From the NCBI GenBank assembly GCA_946479285.1, contig CAMLFH010000002.1:248001-312000 (forward strand): DNA of 64,000 bases. Reading direction: 5' to 3'. The DNA is from an uncultured Flavobacteriales bacterium (GTDB taxonomy: Bacteria; Bacteroidota; Bacteroidia; Flavobacteriales; Crocinitomicaceae). Positions 53,282-60,986 of this stretch are shown piece after piece (position 1 is the first letter of the stretch; every line of letters starts with the position of its first letter). Under the pieces are notes generated by a model. That model saw only the letters and a program-made list of their open reading frames with translations. It searched no databases and was not told where the DNA came from. A program made the translations under genes and the position numbers.

Positions 53282-54064
53282 ATGAAATTTTCAATAATTG
53301 CTTGCATCGTCTTCCTCTTTATTGGATTTAAAAGTCTTGCCGATTGCGGTGGAGGCGGTTTGTCCGCTTTCCCTAAGCAAAAGAATATTCCAAAAAGCAG
53401 CTTATTTGTTTTGGATGGATATGCTCACAGTCAAACTACCATTCAGAAACTCGGCACCGAATACCCTGTTTATCTTCAATCCGGAACAGAGAAAATTTTA
53501 TTAAAAGTACTGGAAACTCAAGTAGGAAAACTCGAGGTGTCGCAGGCATTATTGAAACCTGAAAAACCATTAACACCTGGCAAAGAATATCAATTGATTG
53601 TGGAAAATGTGACTGACGAATCTACAGTGATGAGGAATAATCCGGATGGATCTGCTGTGGGAATGAATAGTAAAGATATTCAGAAGACAGTAGTTGCTAC
53701 TTATTATGTAATGGATGAAAGTGACATAGAAAGCCCTGAATGGATTAAGATTCCGGCAGAAAAGGACAAAGAACTGCATCATTTTGGCTGCGGTCCGTCC
53801 ATTCACGTTAATTTCAAACTGGAAGTAAGCGAATCAGCTGCTTACCTGATCAAAACGACTCTTAAATCCGTGGAGACCGGAAAAGAAACTACCTTTTACA
53901 TCGTTGAAAAAGAGGGTGTTTTATCCATCGGCCATGGAATGTGCGCCGGCGCTTTCAACTTCAATGACGGAACAAATTACCAGGCAAAATTCCAAATCAT
54001 GGATTCTTCCGGCAATGTATCCGAGGAAACAGAATGGGTAACGTTTACGAAACCGCTGGATTAA
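53282..54064 (+). CDS. Hypothetical secreted protein
   Basis: 260 residues from ATG 53282, which begins a signal peptide (MKFSIIACIVFLFIGFKSLA); the ATG-like codon 24 nt before adds only polar residues. The mature part starts DCGGGGLSAFPKQ and contains two Ig-like beta domains (KPLTPGKEYQLIVENVT; LEVSESAAYLIKTTLKSV). GCGPSIHVNF and GHGMCAGAFNF place four cysteines overall. I do not recognise the family. It stands alone. Confidence 0.65.
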   Translation: MKFSIIACIVFLFIGFKSLADCGGGGLSAFPKQKNIPKSSLFVLDGYAHSQTTIQKLGTEYPVYLQSGTEKILLKVLETQVGKLEVSQALLKPEKPLTPGKEYQLIVENVTDESTVMRNNPDGSAVGMNSKDIQKTVVATYYVMDESDIESPEWIKIPAEKDKELHHFGCGPSIHVNFKLEVSESAAYLIKTTLKSVETGKETTFYIVEKEGVLSIGHGMCAGAFNFNDGTNYQAKFQIMDSSGNVSEETEWVTFTKPLD

Positions 54065-54116
54065 AATCGATAAAATAAAAAAATACAAGCAATTGATAAA
54101 CAAATAATTAACATCA

Positions 54117-54148
54117 AATCTGTTCGCAAATTAGCGAACAAGCGAATT
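54117..54148. repeat. 32-nt dispersed repeat, copy 2
   Basis: AATCTGTTCGCAAATTAGCG and the following 12 nt match 34845-34876 at 27 of 32 positions. The core TTCGC-AAATTA-GCGAA is palindromic. It lies after the secreted-protein gene. Confidence 0.5.
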
Positions 54149-54195
54149 TGCAAATTCTCCGCTTTCAAAATTTGAGAATTCTAATCGTTGGGAAT

Positions 54196-54582
54196 CTAAA
54201 CTGCCAATCTTTCCGACGCAATCTCGCGCTTTGCTTCTTCCCGGTGACTGATTCCCCATTGAATCATGCTGTCCATTACTTCCTGCAGTTGTCGGGCAGA
54301 TTCGGTCAATTCGTATTCAACTAATACAGGAGTCGAATCGTGAACGGTCCGTTTTACAATGCCATTCAGTTCCAGTTCTTTCAGTTCTTTGGAAAGCATT
54401 CGGGGAGTAATCTTCGGCATAGTTCTCTGAATTTCAGTAAAACGACGACTCTTCCCAAAAAGCAAGGATCCGATAATCTGCAGTTTCCATTTACCCGAGA
54501 TGACGTTCAGGGTATCTGTCATTGCCAATACAAACTGAATGGGGCACGATTTTGCCTGTGCCAATGTCATTTTCTGTTCCAT
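54196..54582 (-). CDS. HxlR-family transcription regulator
   Basis: 128 residues. The pattern CPIQFVLAMTDTLNVISGKWKL has the Cys12 and the GKWKL motif typical of HxlR; the winged helix follows with GSLLFGKSRRFTEIQRTMPK and ITPRMLSKELKELELNGIVK. HxlR proteins often sense electrophiles or oxidants through the N-terminal cysteine. It is divergent from an NmrA-like oxidoreductase gene, the same pairing as E. coli ytfH/ytfG. A palindrome at 54615 lies between the two promoters. Confidence 0.93.
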   Translation of the reverse strand: MEQKMTLAQAKSCPIQFVLAMTDTLNVISGKWKLQIIGSLLFGKSRRFTEIQRTMPKITPRMLSKELKELELNGIVKRTVHDSTPVLVEYELTESARQLQEVMDSMIQWGISHREEAKREIASERLAV

Positions 54583-54586
54583 GATA

Positions 54587-54594
54587 CAAAATTA
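54587..54594 (-). promoter_or_regulatory. -7 box almost touching the HxlR start
   Basis: On the minus strand TAATTTTG fits TAnnTTTG and ends 4 nt before ATG 54582, so the regulator mRNA should be near-leaderless. Confidence 0.5.
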
Positions 54595-54603
54595 AGCTTC
54601 ACA

Positions 54604-54637
54604 AGTATACTAAAGTATATCGATATACAAAAGTATA
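54604..54637. promoter_or_regulatory. Candidate HxlR operator
   Basis: The AT-rich segment contains AGTATACT (54604-54611), the perfect 14-bp palindrome GTATATCGATATAC (54615-54628) and AGTATA (54632-54637). It lies between the divergent HxlR and NmrA -7 boxes, where a dimeric repressor could block both. Confidence 0.6.
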
Positions 54638-54665
54638 GCACTTCTTTTTATATACTAAGTTACTT

Positions 54666-54673
54666 TAGCTTTG
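54666..54673 (+). promoter_or_regulatory. -7 box of the NmrA-like gene
   Basis: TAGCTTTG fits TAnnTTTG, ending 25 nt before ATG 54699. Confidence 0.5.
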
Positions 54674-54698
54674 TCCAACAAATTAAAAATAAGAACAA

Positions 54699-55559
54699 AT
54701 GATTTTAGTAACAGGTGCAACAGGAAATTTGGGAAAAGCAACAGTCGAATTCCTGGTAAAAAAGATCCCTGCGGGGAATATCGCTGTTTTGGTACGCGAT
54801 GAAAACAAAGCTAAAGACTTGAAAGCTCTTGGAGTTGATGTAAGAACCGGAGATTATCACGACAAAGACTCCTTAGTTAAAGCATTCCGGGGAATTGAAA
54901 AAGTATTACTGATTTCTTCCAACGATTTCAACGACCGATTGGGACAGCAAAAAAAAGCAGTTGATGCTGCAAAAGAAGCTGGCGTGAAGCACATTCTTTA
55001 CACAGGTGTTTCTATGCAAAATTTCGATCATTCAGCTTTACAGCAAATTATGGGAGACCATTTTGATACGGAGAAGCACATTTTGGATTCCGGGTTGAAT
55101 TATACCTTCCTGCGCGATAATTTATATGCGGATGTGATCCCGATGTTTATTGGTGAACACGTATTGGAAACAGGTATCAACTTCCCGGCAGGAAACGGTA
55201 AAGTTCCTTTCTCTTTGAGAACAGAAATGGCCGAAGCTTTTGCCAACGTGTTGAGTTCGGAAGGTCATGAAAACAAAACTTACGAGATCTCAAACAGCGA
55301 AAGTTATTCTTTTGGAGATGTTGCCAAAGCACTTTCTGCACATTCCGGAAAAACAGTGGCATACAACAGTCCATCCGCTGATGATTTTACGAAAGCGCTT
55401 ACTGAAGCCGGAGTTCCGGAAGCAATGATCGGTTTCTCTTTGGCCTTTGCAACAGGAACCAAAGACGGCGACTTTGATATTCCCAATAATCATTTGGAGC
55501 AGCTTTTGGGAAGAAAACCAAGTTCGTTAAATGAAGCAATCCGTGAAATTTACCAATAA
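54699..55559 (+). CDS. NmrA/SDR-type NAD(P)-binding oxidoreductase, QorB-like
   Basis: 286 residues. It starts ILVTGATGNLGKATVEFLV, an atypical-SDR/NmrA dinucleotide-binding motif (GATGNLG), with VLVRDENKAKDLKALGVDV and the later HILYTGVSMQN. It resembles E. coli YtfG (QorB), an NADPH:quinone oxidoreductase. Divergent from the HxlR regulator gene, which probably controls it in response to a quinone or electrophile. Confidence 0.88.
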   Translation: MILVTGATGNLGKATVEFLVKKIPAGNIAVLVRDENKAKDLKALGVDVRTGDYHDKDSLVKAFRGIEKVLLISSNDFNDRLGQQKKAVDAAKEAGVKHILYTGVSMQNFDHSALQQIMGDHFDTEKHILDSGLNYTFLRDNLYADVIPMFIGEHVLETGINFPAGNGKVPFSLRTEMAEAFANVLSSEGHENKTYEISNSESYSFGDVAKALSAHSGKTVAYNSPSADDFTKALTEAGVPEAMIGFSLAFATGTKDGDFDIPNNHLEQLLGRKPSSLNEAIREIYQ

Positions 55560-55622
55560 TCAATCGCGATTGATGATTAAAAAGCCCCGGTCACTGAGCG
55601 AAGTCGAAGTGCGGGGCTTTTT
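55559..55622. terminator. Terminator built around a TGAGCGAAGTCGAAG repeat
   Basis: ATCAATCGCGATTGAT (55559-55574) is a perfect 16-bp palindrome overlapping the NmrA stop region. It is followed by AAAAAGCCCCGG (55579-55590) pairing with CGGGGCTTTTT (55612-55622), a strong GC stem with T run. The loop is CACTGAGCGAAGTCGAAGTG, itself a repeat copy. Confidence 0.75.
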
Positions 55623-55664
55623 ATTTTGTAATTTCAGCAGGAAATACTTGTCTAAATTACCGAT

Positions 55665-56792
55665 ATGAAATTTCTCCTTTATATATCCGCCTTACTTCCG
55701 GTACTATTCAGCTGCACGAATTCTGCCACCGATGATGTTGCCATTCGAAATAGTATTGCTGCTGAAGCCCAACTACAGCAAATGAATGCGATGCTTTATG
55801 AAAGAGGACAAGGCTTTTCAAGTGATATTAGAAGTGAATATCATACTACTCCAAAAAATGCTGAAATGATTTTCAAAAACAGGAATCTCTTTTCAATCAT
55901 CAAAAGGATGGATGAAATTGATTCTTTGACCACGGAAATCATTTATTCCATAGACCAATTGAAAGTTTCTCTTTTGAAAGAAGCCGGGGAAAAATATGCG
56001 CTTGAAAAAGAACCATCCCTGCTGCCAAATCCATTCGATTTCTCAGACCTGGAAAATGCTTCCGATACAGATGCTCCTTCCGAAATTCTTCTGACTAATT
56101 CTCCCCATGAAAAAGCAAAGGAACTATTCAATCACTTCAAAACTTACCGCAATGAACTAGTGAAAATCGTAGGTAGAACAGAAGTTAAAAAGGTTCATGT
56201 CGTTGATATCACTGATTATAAGAGTACCAGCGACCTGGAAGAAAAAGTGATGGCTCAAATCGGTTCAAAAGTTCCCAATCCTATGGACGACGAGCAAGCC
56301 ATTACAGATCTTTACGTGAATTTAACGCTTCCAAATCACCTGATTCAAAACGGTGAAAAAAGACCCTGGCCAGAGGCAAACTTTCAACATGTCAGCCTGA
56401 TTGGAGCAATTACCCAGCTTACCATTCTACAAAATAAAATTCTCGGAGCCAGATCCTATGCATTGGCACATATTGGTTCCAAAATGATGTCCTGTGATTA
56501 TGGTTTTAACAAAATCATTCCATTCGCGCAAGGTCCTTCGCTGATATATGAAGGAGATACAGCAGAAATTACCGTTGGAATCGCAGCCTTTGATTCTTAC
56601 AACCAGCCGGAAGTGACTCTTAAATCAATTGACGGCGAAGTTCTTAAACCCGAAAACGGAACCGGGAAAGTACTTGTAAATCCAAAAAAAGGTATTCAAA
56701 AGATAAAAGGAACAGTTTCCATTAAAAATAAATCCGGTGTGAAGAAAACGGAGAATTGGGAATGGGAAATCCGGGTTTTACCTAAAAAATAA
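55665..56792 (+). CDS. GldM-like lipoprotein
   Basis: 375 residues. Lipobox LFSC (Cys17). The middle part, FQHVSLIGAITQLTILQNKI followed by ARSYALAHIGS, then GPSLIYEGDTAEITVGIAAF, follows the pattern of GldM (PorM) between its N-terminal helical domain and the first periplasmic Ig domain. True GldM has an inner-membrane helix at the N-terminus, over 500 residues and neighbours GldK/L/N; here a lipid anchor replaces the helix and only one Ig-like domain follows. It may be a paralogue acting with another motor or the T9SS. Confidence 0.7.
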   Translation: MKFLLYISALLPVLFSCTNSATDDVAIRNSIAAEAQLQQMNAMLYERGQGFSSDIRSEYHTTPKNAEMIFKNRNLFSIIKRMDEIDSLTTEIIYSIDQLKVSLLKEAGEKYALEKEPSLLPNPFDFSDLENASDTDAPSEILLTNSPHEKAKELFNHFKTYRNELVKIVGRTEVKKVHVVDITDYKSTSDLEEKVMAQIGSKVPNPMDDEQAITDLYVNLTLPNHLIQNGEKRPWPEANFQHVSLIGAITQLTILQNKILGARSYALAHIGSKMMSCDYGFNKIIPFAQGPSLIYEGDTAEITVGIAAFDSYNQPEVTLKSIDGEVLKPENGTGKVLVNPKKGIQKIKGTVSIKNKSGVKKTENWEWEIRVLPKK

Positions 56793-56796
56793 TAGT

Positions 56797-57090
56797 ATGC
56801 TTCTAGATTTTATCATCGGTGTTCTGCTCATGAACTCACTTCCCCACTTTGTACTGGGAATTACCAAAACGCGCTTCCTCGGAATGTTCGGATACAAACC
56901 AGTTGCGAATATTTGGTATGCAATTGTACAATTTATCCTTGCACTGATTTTGTTTCACATCAATCACGGAATCGAAACGCTCTTAGAAAACGGAATTGTA
57001 CTTGGAGCTGCTTGTACCGGTGTTTTATTTTTGATATTTGGGAAAAAGATTCTTCGATTCTATCAAGGTAATGACAAGCACAATTCGTAA
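56797..57090 (+). CDS. Small membrane protein of unknown function
   Basis: 97 residues with three hydrophobic segments (about 2-20, 42-58, 66-84). The loop HFVLGITKTRFLGMFGYKPV is the only polar feature. It starts 4 nt after the GldM-like stop, so the two are probably one operon. No family recognised. Confidence 0.65.
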   Translation: MLLDFIIGVLLMNSLPHFVLGITKTRFLGMFGYKPVANIWYAIVQFILALILFHINHGIETLLENGIVLGAACTGVLFLIFGKKILRFYQGNDKHNS

Positions 57091-57111
57091 TTTGGAATTC
57101 GCAATTGATCA

Positions 57112-57717
57112 ATGGATTTATTCAGCTCCCCAGACGAAACAACAAACCTGCTTCCGCAAGACGGAACGGTGAATTACTATGGAATTGTTTTTACGAAAAC
57201 AGAAGCTGATTTTTTTCTCAACTATTTGCTGGAACAAATCGAATGGAAGAACGATGAAGCAATCATATTTGGAAAGCGCATCGTAACCAAACGAAAAGTA
57301 GCCTGGTACGGTGATCAACCGTTTGAATATACCTATTCCAATACTACCAAACGGGCTTTACCCTGGACGGAAGAACTTCTGAAACTCAAAACAATTGCCG
57401 AAGAAAAAACCGGGGAAACATTCAATTCCTGCTTATTAAATCTCTACCACGACGGAAGCGAAGGCATGGCCTGGCACAGTGATGCAGAAAGAGACCTGAA
57501 GAAAAATGGTGCAATCGGTTCCCTGAGTTTTGGCAGCGAACGCAAATTTGCTTTCAAACACAAAAAGAGTTCTGAAACTATCTCTTTATTATTGGAGCAC
57601 GGAAGTCTGTTAATCATGAAAGGAGAAACGCAAACGCATTGGCTGCACCGCCTTCCTCCTACCAAACTTTCCAAAAAACCACGAGTGAATCTGACCTTCC
57701 GTACGATTGTGGAATAA
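57112..57717 (+). CDS. AlkB-like Fe(II)/2-oxoglutarate dioxygenase
   Basis: 201 residues. Iron ligands His122 and Asp124 in MAWHSDAERD and His179 in HWLHRLPP; 2-oxoglutarate-binding Arg191 and Arg197 in PRVNLTFRTI. NLYHDGSEGMAWH is the AlkB signature. Such enzymes remove alkyl groups from N1-methyladenine and N3-methylcytosine in DNA or RNA. It follows the small membrane gene by 21 nt and its stop abuts the convergent membrane-protein gene. No Ada protein is near. Confidence 0.93.
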   Translation: MDLFSSPDETTNLLPQDGTVNYYGIVFTKTEADFFLNYLLEQIEWKNDEAIIFGKRIVTKRKVAWYGDQPFEYTYSNTTKRALPWTEELLKLKTIAEEKTGETFNSCLLNLYHDGSEGMAWHSDAERDLKKNGAIGSLSFGSERKFAFKHKKSSETISLLLEHGSLLIMKGETQTHWLHRLPPTKLSKKPRVNLTFRTIVE

Positions 57718-58314
57718 TCAGTAACCCGATTTTGAGCTCCCCCTATTTTCACGGACATATCTGTAAAGCACATACAGAATTGCCAGCGATGTCACCAAAA
57801 TCCCCAACTGATTATGATAAGCTGGCGCTCCGGGCTTTACTTTGGAGTAAAAGGTTTCCATAATGAAATAACTGACATTGAATAAATGCAGCGGAATAAA
57901 AATATAGAGCAAGGGGTTCAATCGTTTGACCATCCAGAGAATAATCGGGATAAGTACAATAAAGATAAACGTAATGAAACCGTGGAGGTTTTCCCAAATA
58001 CTGAGTACTAATTCATGACTTTTAAAATTCCGGGACACATAGAAAAAATGGATCAGGTGATTGATGGTGAATAAGGTAATTAAAATCCGGAATGCGTCTT
58101 TTTTCTGGTTCTCCCTATAGATTTTCTTGAGTCCGTAATAGCCGATCATTAATAATATGAATAAGTTAATGAACGATGACACTCTCCCAGAATTGCGGGC
58201 ACATTTATCAAAAACAAAATGTGTATCCGTTGTCCAAACAGCCCATCCGTAAATGATCCCTTCCAAACAGAAAATAAACGCTATTAATAGAAGTATTCTT
58301 TTTTTAGTTAACAT
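57718..58314 (-). CDS. Membrane protein of unknown function
   Basis: 198 residues with about six hydrophobic helices (near 6-24, 48-62, 78-90, 108-130, 134-150 and 168-184). TDTHFVFDKCARNSG and YVSRNFKSHELVLSIWENLHG are the polar loops. No motif recognised. Its stop codon begins at the base after the AlkB stop, so the two convergent mRNAs overlap. Confidence 0.65.
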   Translation of the reverse strand: MLTKKRILLLIAFIFCLEGIIYGWAVWTTDTHFVFDKCARNSGRVSSFINLFILLMIGYYGLKKIYRENQKKDAFRILITLFTINHLIHFFYVSRNFKSHELVLSIWENLHGFITFIFIVLIPIILWMVKRLNPLLYIFIPLHLFNVSYFIMETFYSKVKPGAPAYHNQLGILVTSLAILYVLYRYVRENRGSSKSGY

Positions 58315-58411
58315 ATCGTTAGAATTGATTGAGTCATTTAACGACAGCGAATACCTATTATTACATACTTCAAAAACTTCTCTTTTTACTTCGAAGTTTC
58401 ACTGCTAACTT

Positions 58412-58419
58412 TAACTTTG
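58412..58419 (+). promoter_or_regulatory. -7 box almost touching the GldL-like gene start
   Basis: TAACTTTG fits TAnnTTTG and ends 5 nt before ATG 58425. This supports 58425 as the true start. Confidence 0.55.
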
Positions 58420-58424
58420 CGTTT

Positions 58425-58817
58425 ATGAATGATCTACTTGACGAACAACCGATTATTGTAAAAGACACAATCAAACTACGCTTGTGGGTACTTGCTATTT
58501 GGTTCGCTGTTTTTGCCATTGGATATGCTTTCAGGGCGATGCACTGGCCTTTCAACAGCGTTCTTCGAATTATCGGCGCCGGTGGATTTATGGCTTATTC
58601 GCTTTCCTTTCTGATTCTTGCTAAACCTCGCAACGCTGCAATTATTGTGTCAGGATGCCTCAGTATTTTGTGGATTCTGATCGTCATCTGGGGAATCTTT
58701 TTCAATGGCGGTTATCCCTTCAACGCTCCCGGAGCCGGTATACAGGGACTGACTTTTGGATTCCTGTTTCTCCTGCATTTGGTTAGTCTTTATTATATGA
58801 AGAAAAACAGGGCTTGA
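58425..58817 (+). CDS. Small membrane protein with a GldL-like motif
   Basis: 130 residues from ATG 58425; the longer frame from 58329 lies upstream of the promoter box. Four hydrophobic helices. The segment YAFRAMHWPFNSVLRIIGAGG resembles the first helix region of GldL (PorL), where a conserved HWP motif occurs in the T9SS motor, but the protein is only membrane helices and lacks the long cytoplasmic coiled domain. Related short HWP proteins are common in this phylum. Function unknown. Confidence 0.72.
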   Translation: MNDLLDEQPIIVKDTIKLRLWVLAIWFAVFAIGYAFRAMHWPFNSVLRIIGAGGFMAYSLSFLILAKPRNAAIIVSGCLSILWILIVIWGIFFNGGYPFNAPGAGIQGLTFGFLFLLHLVSLYYMKKNRA

Positions 58818-58828
58818 GTTTCATTCAT

Positions 58829-59716
58829 CTATTCTTCATCTGTTACAACAGGCGGCAGAAACATAATTGTTTCCTCCATTTCAGGAATTCCCATTCGAGA
58901 TATAATTGAACTGTATTTAAATTTCAGATCCGTATTGCTTTTGACCCACTTGAGGTTTTCGTAATTTGAAAAAACATATTCAAAAACCGTTCTTAACTGT
59001 GCCGGTTCTCGATCTGTTCCATAAACACTTACTGAATAAACCTTATTATCTGTTTCAACAACCAACCCGACAGTTTGGTCATCGGTCCAACCCGCTTCGT
59101 ATTCTTTTTTGAGATTATTAAAATCGATATACTTCAACTTATCCTTAAGGATCGTGTAAAACTGATCATTTCTCTTTGCTGTATAGTTCCCTTCCTTTTT
59201 AACAAAGTAATATCCGTTATACACTACTTCTCCTGATTTATTGATCTCCAGATCAAAACTCGGACAAGTTCCGAAGCAACCAGAACTTCCAAATGAAATT
59301 GTTTTATAAGTAAATTGGTTCTTGGGTTTTACTTTATAAAATTTCAGCGTGTCAATTCCATGATCCTCACAATACGCTTTTAAGTTAAGGCTTAGTGGAC
59401 ACACTATCATTCTTCTGCTGTCACTTGAAATTATCTTAAATCTCACCTGGTTTCCAAGAGTGGGACTTCCGGTGGATATCTTTAATTCCAAAATGGAATC
59501 CTTTATGGTATATCGATTCAAATTACTTTGATTGTAAGAAACATGACAGATACTGTCCTTGAAATAAAGTGTAAAATGTTTCATATCATTACTTACGGAA
59601 TCACTCAACAGCCACATTCCCTGCAATTCTTCTCTAATCTGTACCTCGCTTTTCTGCTGATTTTCACAAGACGACATTAAAAAAACTGAACTAATAAATA
59701 CCAGATAAAATTTCAT
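58829..59716 (-). CDS. DUF6438-type lipoprotein
   Basis: 295 residues from ATG 59716, which begins a lipoprotein signal (MKFYLVFISSVFLMSSCENQ, Cys17); the longer frame has no signal. After about 145 residues of beta-rich sequence comes a DUF6438-like block: FGSSGCFGTCPSFDLEINKS, VVYNGYYFVKKEGNYTA. The conserved CFGTCP pair of cysteines may bind a metal or form a disulfide. Envelope location; role unknown. Confidence 0.78.
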   Translation of the reverse strand: MKFYLVFISSVFLMSSCENQQKSEVQIREELQGMWLLSDSVSNDMKHFTLYFKDSICHVSYNQSNLNRYTIKDSILELKISTGSPTLGNQVRFKIISSDSRRMIVCPLSLNLKAYCEDHGIDTLKFYKVKPKNQFTYKTISFGSSGCFGTCPSFDLEINKSGEVVYNGYYFVKKEGNYTAKRNDQFYTILKDKLKYIDFNNLKKEYEAGWTDDQTVGLVVETDNKVYSVSVYGTDREPAQLRTVFEYVFSNYENLKWVKSNTDLKFKYSSIISRMGIPEMEETIMFLPPVVTDEE

Positions 59717-59824
59717 AGGATATCGAATTTTAAGTTCTTTGAAATTAGGAACTTCTTGCGTAAAGATCATTCCGTTTAGTAAATCAACATGACCATTCAC
59801 AGCACCGAAGCGCTGGTGCACAAA

Positions 59825-59840
59825 TTCGAGAATTCTCGAA
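59825..59840. repeat. 16-bp palindrome of the GAATTC family
   Basis: TTCGAGAATTCTCGAA is perfect and followed by a partial second unit, GAAATTCTCGAATTCT (59845-59860). It lies in the divergent leader of the lipoprotein and nuclease genes. Confidence 0.5.
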
Positions 59841-59925
59841 CTCTGAAATTCTCGAATTCTATTATTTCTCCATCATGTATTCTAATTCGCGATTCCCTTT
59901 ATTCTTTTCATTTCTAATTTTCAAT

Positions 59926-59933
59926 TATTTTTG
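59926..59933 (+). promoter_or_regulatory. -7 box before the nuclease gene
   Basis: TATTTTTG fits TAnnTTTG and ends 16 nt before ATG 59950, which favours that start over 59875. Confidence 0.4.
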
Positions 59934-59949
59934 GTCAAATCATTTTCCA

Positions 59950-60915
59950 ATGTCCGACTCGTTTCACAAGCATCCGATCATTTTTTACAACGTAGAAAAC
60001 CTCTTTGACACTTTCGACGATGTTTCCTTGCAGGGAAACGAAGAATTCACTCCGAATAGCAGCAAACTCTGGAACGAGGAACGGTACCGGGCAAAACTGG
60101 ATCGGCTTGCGGAAGCTTTGGTATTGGTGAACGGGGCTACTCCACTTGCTTTTGGCATGGCCGAAATTGAGAATCGAAAAGTGGTGGAAGATCTGATCAA
60201 AACGGGGCCGCTGGCCCGGCGAAATTACAAGATCGTCCATTTTGATTCCGAAGACCGACGTGGAATGGATTGTGCTTTTGTCTACGATACCGGATTCATC
60301 TTTTCGGAAATCAGCAGCCGGCATATCATTCATGTGGAAGACGAACCGCACTTCCGCACCCGCGACATTATTTACATGAAAGCCCGGATCCAAAACCAGT
60401 TTATTGTACACTTTTTTGTCAATCACTGGCCTTCCCGAAGAGAAGGAATTTCAGAATCGGAAAGCCGCAGAAAAGCCGCTGCAACAACTCTTAGAAGAGA
60501 AATTGATAAAATCCTGAACGTGGAAAGGAATGCGAACATCATAGTGATGGGTGATTTCAATGATACTCCCGAAAATTACAGCATCCGGAATATTCTGCGG
60601 GCAAAGGGCCAGCACGAACAAAGCAAAGGTGATTTGATCAATCTGCTCGTTGAAGAACATAAAAGCGGTCAGGGAACAACTGTTCACATGCGTGAATGGG
60701 ATGTTTTTGATCAATTGATCGTTTCACAAGGATTACTGCAGGGACAATCCGGATTGGAAATCAAAGAACACAACGCATTTATCTCCCGAAACAAGAAACT
60801 GGTCTTTACATTCCCCGACGGCGGACAAAAACCAAGTGCTACTTACGGCGGAGATACTTATCACGGTGGATATTCCGATCATTTACCCGTATATTTAAAT
60901 TTGAACCCAAAATAA
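59950..60915 (+). CDS. Endonuclease/exonuclease/phosphatase (EEP) family protein
   Basis: 321 residues from ATG 59950; an ATG at 59875 would add a 25-residue hydrophobic leader and cannot be excluded. Motifs: IIFYNVENLFDTFDD at the N-terminus (metal-binding Asn/Glu), FGMAEIENRKV, FFVNHWPSRREG (catalytic His), VMGDFNDTPEN and YHGGYSDHLPVYL with the final Asp-His. This is the DNase I-like fold; substrate may be DNA, RNA or a phospho-compound. Confidence 0.9.
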   Translation: MSDSFHKHPIIFYNVENLFDTFDDVSLQGNEEFTPNSSKLWNEERYRAKLDRLAEALVLVNGATPLAFGMAEIENRKVVEDLIKTGPLARRNYKIVHFDSEDRRGMDCAFVYDTGFIFSEISSRHIIHVEDEPHFRTRDIIYMKARIQNQFIVHFFVNHWPSRREGISESESRRKAAATTLRREIDKILNVERNANIIVMGDFNDTPENYSIRNILRAKGQHEQSKGDLINLLVEEHKSGQGTTVHMREWDVFDQLIVSQGLLQGQSGLEIKEHNAFISRNKKLVFTFPDGGQKPSATYGGDTYHGGYSDHLPVYLNLNPK

Positions 60916-60917
60916 GA

Positions 60918-60965
60918 ATCCCGACGACACTGTCGGGATGATAACACGATCTGCGTTAGCAGATC
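60918..60965. terminator. Two hairpins after the nuclease gene
   Basis: ATCCCGAC-GACACT-GTCGGGAT (60918-60939) has a perfect 8-bp stem and GATCTGC-GTTA-GCAGATC (60948-60965) a perfect 7-bp stem. They lie right after the nuclease stop. The lack of a T run makes them REP-like as much as terminators. Confidence 0.5.
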
Positions 60966-60986
60966 AGGAATACGTAAAACAATAGT

